64,000 nucleotides of DNA from JACDCA01 sp963810305. GTDB taxonomy: Bacteria; Acidobacteriota; Vicinamibacteria; Vicinamibacterales; 2-12-FULL-66-21. The stretch lies in contig CAWEMY010000017.1 in assembly GCA_963810305.1 (NCBI GenBank), forward strand, positions 62,001 to 126,000. Direction: 5' to 3'. Of the stretch, positions 1-8,897 are shown piece by piece (the first letter of the stretch is position 1; every line of letters starts with the position of its first letter). Under the pieces are notes generated by a model. That model made no database searches, had not been told where the DNA came from, and was given only the letters and a program-made list of their open reading frames with translations. The position numbers and the translations under genes are program-made.

Positions 1-1323
1 GATGGCGTCGGCCGGCAGCTCCGGCGGAGCACTCGCCGTGCCCGTCAGGATCCGGAGTACGCGACGTCCCACATCGCGGACGTCGCCGGCGCGCCCGGCG
101 AGGATTTCGTTCGACAGACGCGCCAGGCGATCGGCCTGCGCGCGGTACGCCTGCTGCCATGCGTACGCTGCCGACGCGCCGCCCTGGATCGCGTCGACCG
201 CGCTGTCGAGCAGATCCGGATCTTCCAGAAGCTCCTTGTGTGCCGAAAAAATCGCGGCCTTGTCTGCATCCGCATGCGTCGCGAGACGCTGCTGAAGCGC
301 ATCGAGTTGCGAGTGGGCCTCCGCCAGCGCCTGGTCGAGCTGCCGCCGTTCACGCGACTGATCTGCGGCGTGCTGAACGACGGGCGCTTCCTGCTGGCGC
401 CACTGGAAGATCTTCCCCAGTGCCACGCCGGGTGCGGCGGCGACTCCCGTCAGACAATTTGGATCGGCCGACCGCGGCGGGGCTGGTGTCGCGCCGCTGG
501 GAGCCGCGACTGCGGCGCGATCGGCGGCGTCCGCGGGTGCCGAATCACGCGCTTCTTCAGCGACCACCCGGCTCAGTACGGCGACGGCCTGGGACGCGTC
601 CTCGCCGGTCGCGCCGATCGTGACCGCGTCCCCGTCTGCAACTTCGAGCGCCATGAGACTGGTCAGGCTCTTGGCATTGGCGTGCCGGTCCCCCCGCACG
701 AGGCGGACACTCGACTTGAACTGGCGCGCGCGCGCCGCGATGATGGCGGCCGGCCGCGCGTGAAGACCAGTCGCATTCGAGATGACGACAGGCTGCGAGT
801 AGACCGTGTCGGCGTCCGGCGGAGCGACGGCGGCTTCGGTCGTCGCTGCGGATCGCGAGAGCTCGAGCACTACGTCGCGTCCGGCCGTTACCACGCCGCT
901 GCGAGGCATGCTCAGCGTGACCCCCTCCATCGTCGTCACGACCATTTCGGTCAGCAGGCTGCGCCCCTGCGTGGCCACCAGGTCGGCGTCGAAGGACAGC
1001 AGCAGGTCTCCCGCGCGAACGACATCGCCGGCGCGGGCATGCGGGGTGAAGCCCCGACCCTTGAGCATCACAGTATCGAGACCGACGTGGATCAGTACTT
1101 CGTCGCCAGCGTCGGTCTTGATGGTGACTGCGTGACCAGCGCAGTGCAGCTGGGCGACGACACCGTTGCAGGGCGCGAGAATGCGATCGGTGACTGGATC
1201 GATCGCAATGCCGTCGCCGACGAGCTTTTGCGCAAAGGCTGGATCCGGCACATCCGTTAGGGGAACGAGTACGCCCGACACCGGGGCGATCAACATCAGC
1301 GGAGGATTCGGAGGTGCACTCAC
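1..1323 (-). CDS. PTS fusion protein EIIA(Glc)-HPr-Enzyme I, 3' end beyond window
   Basis: Leftward open frame of 441 codons running off the left edge. In order it shows an EIIA-Glc domain (about residues 10-155, phosphorylatable His79 in LIHVGLDTV, second active-site His64), an HPr domain (about 175-265, His188 in ATGLHARPAA and a Ser-containing NAKSLTSLM regulatory segment) and the start of Enzyme I (from about 305, TGVAAAPGVALGKIF). This order is known for multiphosphoryl transfer proteins, which pass phosphate from PEP through EI and HPr to EIIA. GTG at 1323 is chosen because homology begins a few residues later; the ribosome site is weak. No membrane EIIC/EIIB is visible nearby, so a regulatory role or a partner elsewhere is possible. 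The catalytic His of EI lies outside the window. Confidence 0.9.
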   Translation of the reverse strand, partial: MSAPPNPPLMLIAPVSGVLVPLTDVPDPAFAQKLVGDGIAIDPVTDRILAPCNGVVAQLHCAGHAVTIKTDAGDEVLIHVGLDTVMLKGRGFTPHARAGDVVRAGDLLLSFDADLVATQGRSLLTEMVVTTMEGVTLSMPRSGVVTAGRDVVLELSRSAATTEAAVAPPDADTVYSQPVVISNATGLHARPAAIIAARARQFKSSVRLVRGDRHANAKSLTSLMALEVADGDAVTIGATGEDASQAVAVLSRVVAEEARDSAPADAADRAAVAAPSGATPAPPRSADPNCLTGVAAAPGVALGKIFQWRQQEAPVVQHAADQSRERRQLDQALAEAHSQLDALQQRLATHADADKAAIFSAHKELLEDPDLLDSAVDAIQGGASAAYAWQQAYRAQADRLARLSNEILAGRAGDVRDVGRRVLRILTGTASAPPELPADAI

Positions 1324-1338
1324 GCGGCGGATTGTATA

Positions 1339-1414
1339 GCTTCCAGCCTCCAGCTTTCAGCTCCCGGCCCGAAGCTCAGCTCGAGACTGGAAACTGGAGA
1401 CTGGAAGCTGGAAG
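1339..1414. repeat. Short tandem heptad-like repeat in intergenic spacer
   Basis: The spacer between the GH31 gene and the PTS fusion consists of degenerate 7-bp units. On the minus strand they read as CTTCCAG, YTCCAGT and related variants, followed by an inverted group of the same units, so the block can also fold on itself. A second heptad block with a different unit lies at 61183-61217. No gene is visible in it. Confidence 0.6.
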
Positions 1415-1416
1415 CC

Positions 1417-3914
1417 TTACCGCTCGATGACGATACGCATCACGCCGAACGTGTCGGGGTGTCGAACGATCACCGATCCCTGGTTGATCGTCCATCCTGA
1501 CGTGCTGGGCAGCGAGCGCGTCGGAGGCAACGCGGGGCACGACCTGGTTGGTTCCGACCACGACGCGAGCGGGTTCCCCATCCCAGCGTATCGAGACTTC
1601 GAGACTCCGCGGCGCCGGCCGGTAGGTGCCGGATGGTGCGCCGATCTCGACGGTGTGCCGCGCGCGATCGGCCGCATCGTATTTCACCTGGCGGAGCGAG
1701 GATGCCCCCCGCGTGTGCTCCAGGGTTTCTCCGTCGTCTTCGTACAGGGCGGCGTCCCTGGCCGGTCCCGGATAGACCGTGATCCGGACAGGTTTTCCCG
1801 GCATCTCGCCCGTATGCTGCACGACCGGCTGTGAAAAGAGGACGGCGCCCGCCCGAACGAATATCGGGATGGACGCGAGCGTGACCGGCATCCGGATTCG
1901 GGTCCCACCCGCATGCCGCTGCCCGGTCCAGTAGTCGAACCAATCACCCTTCGGGAGATACACCTCACGTTCGGTGACACCCTCACGCAAGAACCGGCGC
2001 GATCAGCAGGTCGGCGCCGAACATGAACTGGTCCTGCATGCCGTAGGTGTTCGGATCGTCTGGGAACTCCAGCAGCAGCGGCCGCATCGCGGGAATGCCC
2101 GTCACGCTGGCTTCGCGCATGACGTTGTAGATGTGCGGCAGCAGCTCGTAGCGCAACTCGATGGCGCGGCGATTCAACCCTTCGTGGAAGATGCCGTAGG
2201 ACCAGGGCTCCTGGTCGGGCGTGCCGTCGGCGGTGTGGGTGCGCATGAACGGATAGAAGACACCGGTCTGCAGCCAGCGGGTATATAGCTCCGCAGACGG
2301 AGCTTCGGCGAATCCACCGATGTCGCTGCCGACGAACGTCAGGCCTGAAAGGCCCATCCCCATCAGGGTGGCGATCGAACCGCGCAGATACCCCCAGTCA
2401 CTGACGTTGTCGCCGGGCCAGACCGCCGCGTAGCGCTGCCCTCCGGCATACGTCGCGCGAGTGAGGACGAACGGCCGGACGTTGGGACGCAGCCGCAGCA
2501 GCCCTTCGTATGTCCCCTGCGTGTTCAGCAGGCCGTACACGTTATGAATCTCGCGATGATCGGTCGGTTGTCCCTCGTTGTCGTGACGCACGGTCAGGGG
2601 CATCGTCGCCGTCGGCGTGTCGAATATCGCGGGCTCGTTCATGTCGTTCCAGATTCCCGCGACTCCGGCTTTGACCAGCGCTGCGAACAGACCACCCCAC
2701 CATTCCCTGGCCGCCGGCTTGCTGAAGTCGGGGAAGACGCTTGGCCCCGGATTCTTTTCCGCCCGGGCGGGCCACACCGGCGCTTCGTACACGCTGCCGT
2801 CCGGGTTCTTCACGAAGTGATCTCCGGCGAGGCCCGAATCGTACGGCGCCCAGCCGGGGGCCTTCTTGGGATGGGCGTCGACGATCGTAACGAGCCGCAG
2901 CCCGAGCCGGAGGAGGTCGGCGATGAGGCCGGGTGGGTCCGGGAACCGCTGAGGGTCCCAGGTGAACGGGTTGAAGCCTTCGAGGTAGTGGATGTCGAGC
3001 CAGATCACGTCAGCCGGAATCCGTCGCTCGCGGAAGTTCTGCGCGATGAAGCGCACCTTGGAGTCCGGGTAATACGAGTAGCGGCATTGATGGTATCCAA
3101 GCGCCCACCGCGGCGGCAGGGGCATCCGACCGGTGAGCGCGGTGTAGCGATTGATCACGCTCTTGGGATCGGGACCGTTGACGAAGTAGTAATTGAGCTC
3201 TCCGCCGTCGGCGCCGAACGAGAGCCGTCCCTGCGACTGGTGACCGATGTCGAAGTTGCTGCGAAACGTGTTGTCGAAAAAGATGCCGTGGCTGCGGCCG
3301 CCGCGGAGCACGAGGAAGAACGGCACTGACACGTAGATCGGATCGGTACTGAGGTCGTACGCGAACGTGTCGCTGTTCCACATCGTGTAGCTGTAGCCGC
3401 CCAGCTGGCGCCCGCGCTTGTTGAAGTCGCCGGTTTTCGATCCCAGGCCGTACACCTGTTCATCGTCACGCAACCGCTTCCAGACACGTACAGTGCTGCC
3501 GGAGAAGGCGATCCCGTTCTGCGGATCGTCTTCGTCGAGCGAGTTCCCCTGCGCATCCGCAATTGAGATGCGGAACGGGTCGTGACGAATCGTCATCTGC
3601 AGGGCAGCGGTGGTGATGGTCGATCGGTCGCCGGCGATCCGGAAGGTCGCGCCGGGATCCTGTCGCGTGCCCGGGACCACGCTATAGGAATGATCGCGTC
3701 CCAGTACCTGGCGGGGCGCGAAGCGGACGCGGAAAATGTGCGGCTCGACGACGCTCACAACGACGGTGCCCTGGCGATTGCGGAACGTGAGACGGTTGGT
3801 CTCTTGACGCGGTGCCGGCATTGCGCCGAGCGACGTCCACTGCGCCGCCACCGGGGACGCCACGGCCAGCCCCAGCACAATCGCGAGCGCACAACGCTGA
3901 CCAAGACTTTTCAC
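1417..3914 (-). CDS. Secreted GH31 alpha-glucosidase-family enzyme, two frameshifts
   Basis: Glycoside hydrolase family 31 (alpha-glucosidase/alpha-xylosidase type). GTG at 3914 is preferred over an upstream ATG because AGGAGG sits about six bases ahead and the product then starts with a signal peptide (MKSLGQRCALAIVLGLAVAS). The nucleophile Asp lies in GIWNDMNEPAIF and a second conserved block reads TFVGSDIGGF. The frame breaks near 1987, where PVLA-stop must continue as REGVTEREVYLP, consistent with one extra base. It breaks again near 1508, where the tail ends SGWTINQGSVIVRHPDTFG. Both pieces are clearly GH31 C-terminal beta-domain sequence with no stop apart from the shifts, so sequence error is likelier than a dead gene. 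Expected activity is removal of terminal alpha-linked glucose or xylose outside the cytoplasm. Confidence 0.85.
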
Positions 3915-4049
3915 AACCGCCTCCTGAACTCTGCTCGCATGTCGCGGGGCGCGGGGCGCGGGGCGTGGCGTGCGCGGTTCGCCTGGCACCCTGCACGTCC
4001 GCACGTCCGCACGTAGTGTCTCTCATTTTCCGGGAGGTAGAATGGCCAA

Positions 4050-5636
4050 ATGGTGCGTCATCGAGGGGTCTGGTGTGCCGCGGCACTCGCCTCAGTCCTG
4101 GTGTGGTGTCGCGCCGACGTACTGGCTCAAAGTGCGGTTGCCAAAGATCGCGCGGCCACCTCATCCTCGAAGCTCGCGCTGCTGAAGCAAGGGCGCGCGC
4201 TGCTGGAGGCTAATGACATCGCGCGTGCGCAAAGCTACATCGACGCGGCGCTGCAGCGTGATCCTGCCTCAGCCGAAGCTCATTTCCTCCTCGGTCTCCT
4301 CAAAGAGCGTCAGAAGGATTTGCCCGCCGCTGCCGCGGCGTATGTGAAGACGATTGGTTACGCACCACAAATGGCCGAAGCGCGCGACCGACTTGGCTTT
4401 GTGCTCGGGCAGCAGGGTCAGACGCGTGAGGCCATCACCCGATTCGAAGAGGCGGTCCAGCTCGATCCCCGCCTGTTCGATGCGCAGTACCACCTCGGCG
4501 CCACGCGATGGTGGACGCGGGATTTCGCCGGAGCGCTTCCCGCCCTGGAGGCTGCCGTCAAGCTGCGGCCCGAGCATGCAGAAGCCCACTACTATCTCGG
4601 CCTGACGCTCCAGAACCTGGGACGACTCGAACCCGCGATCGAGCATTTGCGCGACGCGGTCCGCCTGAACCCGAAACTGGCGGTTGCGAGGCTACGTCTC
4701 GGGATCGCGCTCGAGGCGTTCGGCGATCTCGACAGCGCGATCGAGCACCTCGAGGCTGCGGTGCGCATTGATCCGTCGGCGCGAGACGCACAGAACAGTC
4801 TCGGTCTGGCGCTAACGCACAAGGGTCGCGGTGATGACGCGGTCGCCGTTCTTCAGCAACTCGTCAATGAGCATCCCGATTACACTCCCGCGCGTTTGAA
4901 TCTCGGCACCGCCCTGATGCAGCAGGGGAACCTGGCAGGCGCCGTGAAGGTTTACCGGGCGCTCGTCGAGCTCGATCCGAAAAACGCGGAAGCGTTCTAC
5001 AACCTTGGTCTGGCGCTGAAGCAGCAGGACGAGTTCGCTGCGGCCGAGATCGAATTGCGGCGTGCGGCGTCGATCGATCCGGCATTGCCCGAAGCGCCGT
5101 TCACGCTCGGCGTGGTCCTGTGGCAGACCGGCCGGGTTGACGAGGCCGCGGAACAGTTCCGCAACGCGCTGACGCGAAAGCCTGATTACGCCGAGGCGCA
5201 TTACATGCTGGGCACGGTACTGAAGCAGCAGGGCGCACTCACCCAGGCGGTGTCGTCGTTCAGAGAGTCGCTCAAATTTCAGCCGAATTCCATCGAAGCG
5301 CACCGCAGCCTCGGACAAACCCTCAAGCAACTGGGCCAGCATGACGCCGCGGAGAAGGAACTCGCCGAAGCCGACCGGCTGAACCAGCGGACGGCGGACG
5401 CGCAGGCCTCCACCTTCGCCGTCAGCGTCGGAGTTCAGAAGCTGAAGGCGGGCGATCGCGCCGGTGCGATCGAGCGATTTCGTGAAGCGATCCGACTCGC
5501 GTCCGACAACCCTCGAGCCCACTATCAGCTCGCTCTGGCGCTGCGGCAGACGGGCGCCCGGGCGGAGGCCAGCGTCCATTTCGCTGAAGCGCGCCGGCTC
5601 GCGCCCTACCTGCGGCCGCCCGACGACAAGCCGTGA
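4050..5636 (+). CDS. Secreted tetratricopeptide repeat protein
   Basis: 528 residues. An N-terminal signal peptide (about 1-27, ending DVLAQ) is followed by about twelve TPR units with the usual A-x-Y/H-x-x-G-L-x-L spacing (for example AEAHYYLGLTLQNLG and AEAFYNLGLALKQQ). The repeats fill almost the entire protein, so it is a protein-protein interaction scaffold without a visible catalytic domain. GGGAGG lies 12 bases upstream. The stop overlaps the start of the CRTAC1 gene (GTGA), so the two are translationally coupled. The same TPR/CRTAC1 pairing recurs at 8.9-11.7 kb and in fused form at 46-49.5 kb. Confidence 0.85.
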   Translation: MVRHRGVWCAAALASVLVWCRADVLAQSAVAKDRAATSSSKLALLKQGRALLEANDIARAQSYIDAALQRDPASAEAHFLLGLLKERQKDLPAAAAAYVKTIGYAPQMAEARDRLGFVLGQQGQTREAITRFEEAVQLDPRLFDAQYHLGATRWWTRDFAGALPALEAAVKLRPEHAEAHYYLGLTLQNLGRLEPAIEHLRDAVRLNPKLAVARLRLGIALEAFGDLDSAIEHLEAAVRIDPSARDAQNSLGLALTHKGRGDDAVAVLQQLVNEHPDYTPARLNLGTALMQQGNLAGAVKVYRALVELDPKNAEAFYNLGLALKQQDEFAAAEIELRRAASIDPALPEAPFTLGVVLWQTGRVDEAAEQFRNALTRKPDYAEAHYMLGTVLKQQGALTQAVSSFRESLKFQPNSIEAHRSLGQTLKQLGQHDAAEKELAEADRLNQRTADAQASTFAVSVGVQKLKAGDRAGAIERFREAIRLASDNPRAHYQLALALRQTGARAEASVHFAEARRLAPYLRPPDDKP

Positions 5637-7354
5637 AGGCGCGAGTGCTCCGCCACCTGACGATCGCGACGTCCCTGCTCGCCGTCACGGCCGCCGGTGC
5701 CCGTGACTGGGGCGCACAAGGTCCTCCGGCCGCTTTCTCGTTTCGGAACATCGCCCGCGAGGCCGGACTCACGGCGGTCACCGTGTTTGGCGGCACACAG
5801 ACCAACAAATACCTGCTCGAGACTACCGGCTGTGGCGTCGCCGCTCTCGACTTCGATGCGGATGGCTGGCTCGACATCTTCCTCGTCAACGGATCCGTTC
5901 TGGAGGGATTCCCCGCTGGCCGCGCGCCGACGAGTCATCTTTATCGGAACAAGGGCAACGGCACCTTTGAGGATGTGACCGCAAAGGCTGGCCTGACGCA
6001 AAGCGGGTGGGGTCAGGGGGCGTGCGCCGGCGACTACGACAACGATGGCTTCGACGATCTATACGTGACGTATTGGGGACAGAACCGTCTGTATCGCAAT
6101 CGCGGCAACGGCACGTTCGAGGAAGTGACGGTCGCCGCCGGCCTCGAGTCCGCGAAAACGCGCTGGGGGGCCGGGTGTGCCTTTCTCGATTACGATCGCG
6201 ACGGCCGCCTCGACCTCTTTGCCGCCAATTACATCGACTTCGATCTCGCCTCGGCGCCTGTGCCGGAGTCGGGACTATGTCGCTACAAGGGCATTCCCGT
6301 CGCGTGCGGTCCGCCAGGCCTCCCCGGCGGGAAGAACGTCTTGTACCGCAACATGGGCAAAGGCATGTTCGAGGATGTTTCCGAGCGCGCGGCCATCACG
6401 AAGGCGAAGGGCACCTACGGCCTCGGCGTCAGCACGCTGGATTTCAACGACGATGGGTGGGTCGATCTGTACGTGGCCAACGACTCGAATCCAAGCGCGC
6501 TGTATCTGAATAACACCGACGGCACGTTCACTGACGTTGGCGTCGCGGCGGGCTGCGCCTACAGCCAGGACGGGAAACCGCAGGCCGGCATGGGCGTCGC
6601 GATCGGTGATTTCAATCGCGACGGGACATTCGACATCTTCAAGACCAATTTTGCCGGCGACACGTCGACTCTGTACGCCAACGACGGGAAGGGGTTGTGC
6701 GAAGACCGGACGTTTGCCGGAGGGATCGGCCTGAACACGCGGTGGCTCGGATGGGGCGTCGGATTCCTGGATCTCGATAAGGACGGATGGCTCGACCTCT
6801 TCCTGGTCAACGGACACGTCTACCCCGAGGTCGAACGTCTGAAGACCGAGGCCGGATACAAGCAGCGGAAAGTCGTGTACCGCAATCTGCGGAATGGACG
6901 GTTCGAAGACGTCACGGAACGCATGGGAGCTGCCGTCACCACGCCGAAAGCCGGTCGGGGCGCAGCCTTCGCTGATCTCGACAACGACGGCGATCTCGAC
7001 ATCGTCGTGAACAACGTCCATGACGCTCCGGATCTGTTCATCCTCGATTCTCCGCCGAATGCGCACTGGCTGATCGTGAAGCTGGTCGGCACGCAGTCGA
7101 ATCGAAGCGCCATCGGAGCCCGCGTTCGCCTCGCGACAGCCGCCGGACAGCAGGTGCAGGAAGTGCGCGGCGGCGGCAGCTACTACTCGCAGAACGATCT
7201 GCGCGTGCACTTCGGCCTTGGCGATGCGACGCGCATCGAACGGCTCGAGATCCGCTGGCCCAACGGTCTTCAGGAAACGTGGACGGACGTGGGGATCGAT
7301 CGGATCGTCACGCTGAAAGAAGGCAGCGGCGTTGCCATGCGGCCCGGAAAATGA
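5633..7354 (+). CDS. CRTAC1 family FG-GAP/VCBS repeat protein with ASPIC/UnbV domain
   Basis: 573 residues; GTG start overlapping the upstream TPR gene by four bases. A signal peptide (about 1-26) is followed by FG-GAP/VCBS blade repeats carrying calcium-binding D-x-D-x-D-G motifs (DFDADGWLDIFLVN, DYDNDGFDDLYVTY, DYDRDGRLDLFAAN, DFNRDGTFDIFKTN). The C-terminal ASPIC/UnbV domain (about 475-560) is recognisable from NRSAIGARVRLAT and IRWPNGLQETW. The family is predicted to form an exported seven-bladed beta-propeller; the biochemical role in bacteria is not established. Coupling to the TPR gene suggests the products act together outside the cytoplasm. Confidence 0.9.
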   Translation: MKARVLRHLTIATSLLAVTAAGARDWGAQGPPAAFSFRNIAREAGLTAVTVFGGTQTNKYLLETTGCGVAALDFDADGWLDIFLVNGSVLEGFPAGRAPTSHLYRNKGNGTFEDVTAKAGLTQSGWGQGACAGDYDNDGFDDLYVTYWGQNRLYRNRGNGTFEEVTVAAGLESAKTRWGAGCAFLDYDRDGRLDLFAANYIDFDLASAPVPESGLCRYKGIPVACGPPGLPGGKNVLYRNMGKGMFEDVSERAAITKAKGTYGLGVSTLDFNDDGWVDLYVANDSNPSALYLNNTDGTFTDVGVAAGCAYSQDGKPQAGMGVAIGDFNRDGTFDIFKTNFAGDTSTLYANDGKGLCEDRTFAGGIGLNTRWLGWGVGFLDLDKDGWLDLFLVNGHVYPEVERLKTEAGYKQRKVVYRNLRNGRFEDVTERMGAAVTTPKAGRGAAFADLDNDGDLDIVVNNVHDAPDLFILDSPPNAHWLIVKLVGTQSNRSAIGARVRLATAAGQQVQEVRGGGSYYSQNDLRVHFGLGDATRIERLEIRWPNGLQETWTDVGIDRIVTLKEGSGVAMRPGK

Positions 7355-7372
7355 CCTTCGTTTCCTCGTGCG

Positions 7373-8206
7373 ATGTTCGCAAGGCACGGCGTACCAGGGT
7401 CATGGGAGGTCCTGCCCTCGACCGGTCTGGCGAATCGTATCTTTGCGACACGGGACGTGGTGCTCCGTGTGGCGACCGAGCATCCCGACGGCGTGGTGGA
7501 CGCACGGACGGAGTCAGTCGCCGCGCCGGTTGCGCGCGCGGCGGGCATTTTGACACCACGGTTGATCGCATTCGATGACACTCGAACACTGGTCGACCGG
7601 CCCTTCTCGTTGTGGGAGCGCGTGCACGGAGAAACCCTTGGGTTGGCGCGCCTGTCGCCTGGCCAGACAGCCGAGGTGTGGCGAGGCGTCGGTCGCGAGC
7701 TCGCCAGGCTCCACCTGCGGGTCCGAGAGTGTGCCGATCCCGACGGGTACCTCGACGAGCCCGTGCGCGACCAGGATGTTGATGCGATTGTGAAGCGGCT
7801 GGTTGCTGCGAAGAAGCTCGACATCGACGTGGCCGGACGGGTCGAACACTTGGCCGAAGAACTTCACCCGTACCTCGCCGCAGGTATCGAGACACGCTTC
7901 ATCCATGACGACATCCACCCGATGAACATCATGTGCGCGGCCGATGGCGAGCTGCTGGCCATTATCGATTGGGGCGACGCGGGCTGGGGCGATCCCATGC
8001 TGGACTTCGCAGCGATTCCAGTGGACGCGATTCAGTCTGCTCTAGAAGGGTACGAAGCAGAAGCGCCCGGATCGTTGGGCGCATTCCCTGAAGCGCGGAT
8101 CGCCTGGAATAAGCTGATCGACGCCATGGACGATCTCTGGAACAGCCGGGAGCTGGGGCTGGATTTGGATGAGTTTCATCGTCTTGCACGATCAAGCACC
8201 AAGTGA
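7373..8206 (+). CDS. APH-family phosphotransferase (aminoglycoside/small-molecule kinase fold)
   Basis: 277 residues. It shows the APH/choline kinase signature: the Brenner motif FIHDDIHPMNIM (catalytic Asp and metal-binding Asn) at about residues 179-190, and the metal-binding Asp in AIIDWGDAGWGDP shortly after. ATG at 7373 is the first possible start, since an in-frame TGA lies just upstream. It starts 18 bases after the CRTAC1 gene on the same strand. The family phosphorylates hydroxyls on sugars, choline, aminoglycosides or similar compounds; the substrate cannot be read from the sequence and an antibiotic-resistance role should not be assumed. Confidence 0.8.
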   Translation: MFARHGVPGSWEVLPSTGLANRIFATRDVVLRVATEHPDGVVDARTESVAAPVARAAGILTPRLIAFDDTRTLVDRPFSLWERVHGETLGLARLSPGQTAEVWRGVGRELARLHLRVRECADPDGYLDEPVRDQDVDAIVKRLVAAKKLDIDVAGRVEHLAEELHPYLAAGIETRFIHDDIHPMNIMCAADGELLAIIDWGDAGWGDPMLDFAAIPVDAIQSALEGYEAEAPGSLGAFPEARIAWNKLIDAMDDLWNSRELGLDLDEFHRLARSSTK

Positions 8207-8239
8207 TCTCAGCCGGAATTTTGATCGAGAGCGTTTCCG

Positions 8240-8533
8240 TCAGGCGGCCGATAGCCGAGCCACGCGAAGTTTCTTGCGGTTTCGTTCGACGTGCCACAGG
8301 TCGTACTGGACCTGCTGGTTCATCCAGCTCTCGGCGGTCGTCTCTAAAGCCAGGGACAGCCGCACAGCCATTTCCGGGCTGATACCGGCACGCCCGTTCA
8401 GGATGCTGGACAGCGTCTTGCGGCTCACACCAAGCGCTCGAGCGGCCTCGGTCACCGTCAGGCCGAGCGGCTTCAGACAGAGTTCGCGAAGCACTTGGCC
8501 GGGGTGCGGTGGATTGTGCATCTTCATCGCCAT
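8240..8533 (-). CDS. higA: HigA-family antitoxin (helix-turn-helix)
   Basis: 97 residues with a compact HTH of the HigA/addiction-module type (LTVTEAARALGVSRKTLSSI, about 26-45) followed by the family's SWMNQQVQYDLW segment. It lies three bases after the toxin gene on the same strand, the toxin-first order typical of higBA. Such antitoxins neutralise HigB by direct binding and repress the operon. A perfect inverted repeat just upstream of the toxin gene is the probable operator. Confidence 0.9.
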   Translation of the reverse strand: MAMKMHNPPHPGQVLRELCLKPLGLTVTEAARALGVSRKTLSSILNGRAGISPEMAVRLSLALETTAESWMNQQVQYDLWHVERNRKKLRVARLSAA

Positions 8534-8536
8534 GCC

Positions 8537-8818
8537 TCAGTGGTAGTCCTCGTAGTCGACTCGCTCGGCATCCTTGCCGCTGAATACGAACGTGACCCGC
8601 CAATTGCCGCTCACCGTGACAGCCCACGTGCCCTTCCGCGTGCCATGCAATTCGTGAAGGCTGAGGCCGGGCAGATTCATGTCGCGCGGGTCGGCAGCCG
8701 CGTTCAGTCGGCCGAGGATCAGCCGGAGGCGATCCGCATGTTTCGTCTGAATACCGCGCGTGTTTCCAGTGGTGAAGAACCGCTCGAGCCCTTTGTGTCG
8801 AAATCGCCTGATCGCCAA
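8537..8818 (-). CDS. higB: HigB-family toxin (RelE-like mRNA interferase)
   Basis: 93 residues of the HigB/RelE superfamily. Recognisable features are the start KGLERFF, the central LPGLSLHELHG segment and the terminal WRVTFVFSGKDAERVDYEDYH block, all usual for plasmid-type HigB. Members cleave mRNA on the ribosome; that activity is known for the family, not shown here. First gene of a two-gene operon with higA. Confidence 0.9.
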   Translation of the reverse strand: MAIRRFRHKGLERFFTTGNTRGIQTKHADRLRLILGRLNAAADPRDMNLPGLSLHELHGTRKGTWAVTVSGNWRVTFVFSGKDAERVDYEDYH

Positions 8819-8828
8819 CCAGATCAGT

Positions 8829-8845
8829 GTAACCTCTATGGTTAC
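8829..8845. promoter_or_regulatory. Candidate HigA operator (perfect inverted repeat)
   Basis: GTAACC, five bases, then GGTTAC: a perfect 6+6 inverted repeat centred about 19 bases before the higB start. The position between the presumed promoter and the toxin start fits autorepression by the HTH antitoxin. It lies in the only upstream spacer of the operon. Confidence 0.6.
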
Positions 8846-8897
8846 GAATCACAAGCCGACTAACACGTGCAGCCCACACAGCCGGTAGAATGACTCG

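Noticed and set aside
238..1260. Long + strand open frame of 340 codons
   Set aside because: It is the antisense shadow of the PTS fusion, whose three domains and active-site His residues are unambiguous on the minus strand.
6275..7387. Long minus-strand frame opposite the CRTAC1 gene
   Set aside because: High-GC antisense shadow; repeated Asp-rich calcium motifs on the + strand create regular open antisense frames. The same applies at 10803-11357, 12345-13328 and 42413-44026.
7373..8206. Calling the APH-fold gene an aminoglycoside resistance gene
   Set aside because: Only the kinase fold and its metal-binding residues are visible; the family acts on many substrates and nothing indicates antibiotics.
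8862..8895. CTAACACGTGCAGCCC near the HigBA module resembling the left half of an attC
   Set aside because: No matching right half or GTTRRRY core lies within reach, and the HigBA genes are not bounded by any site on the other side.
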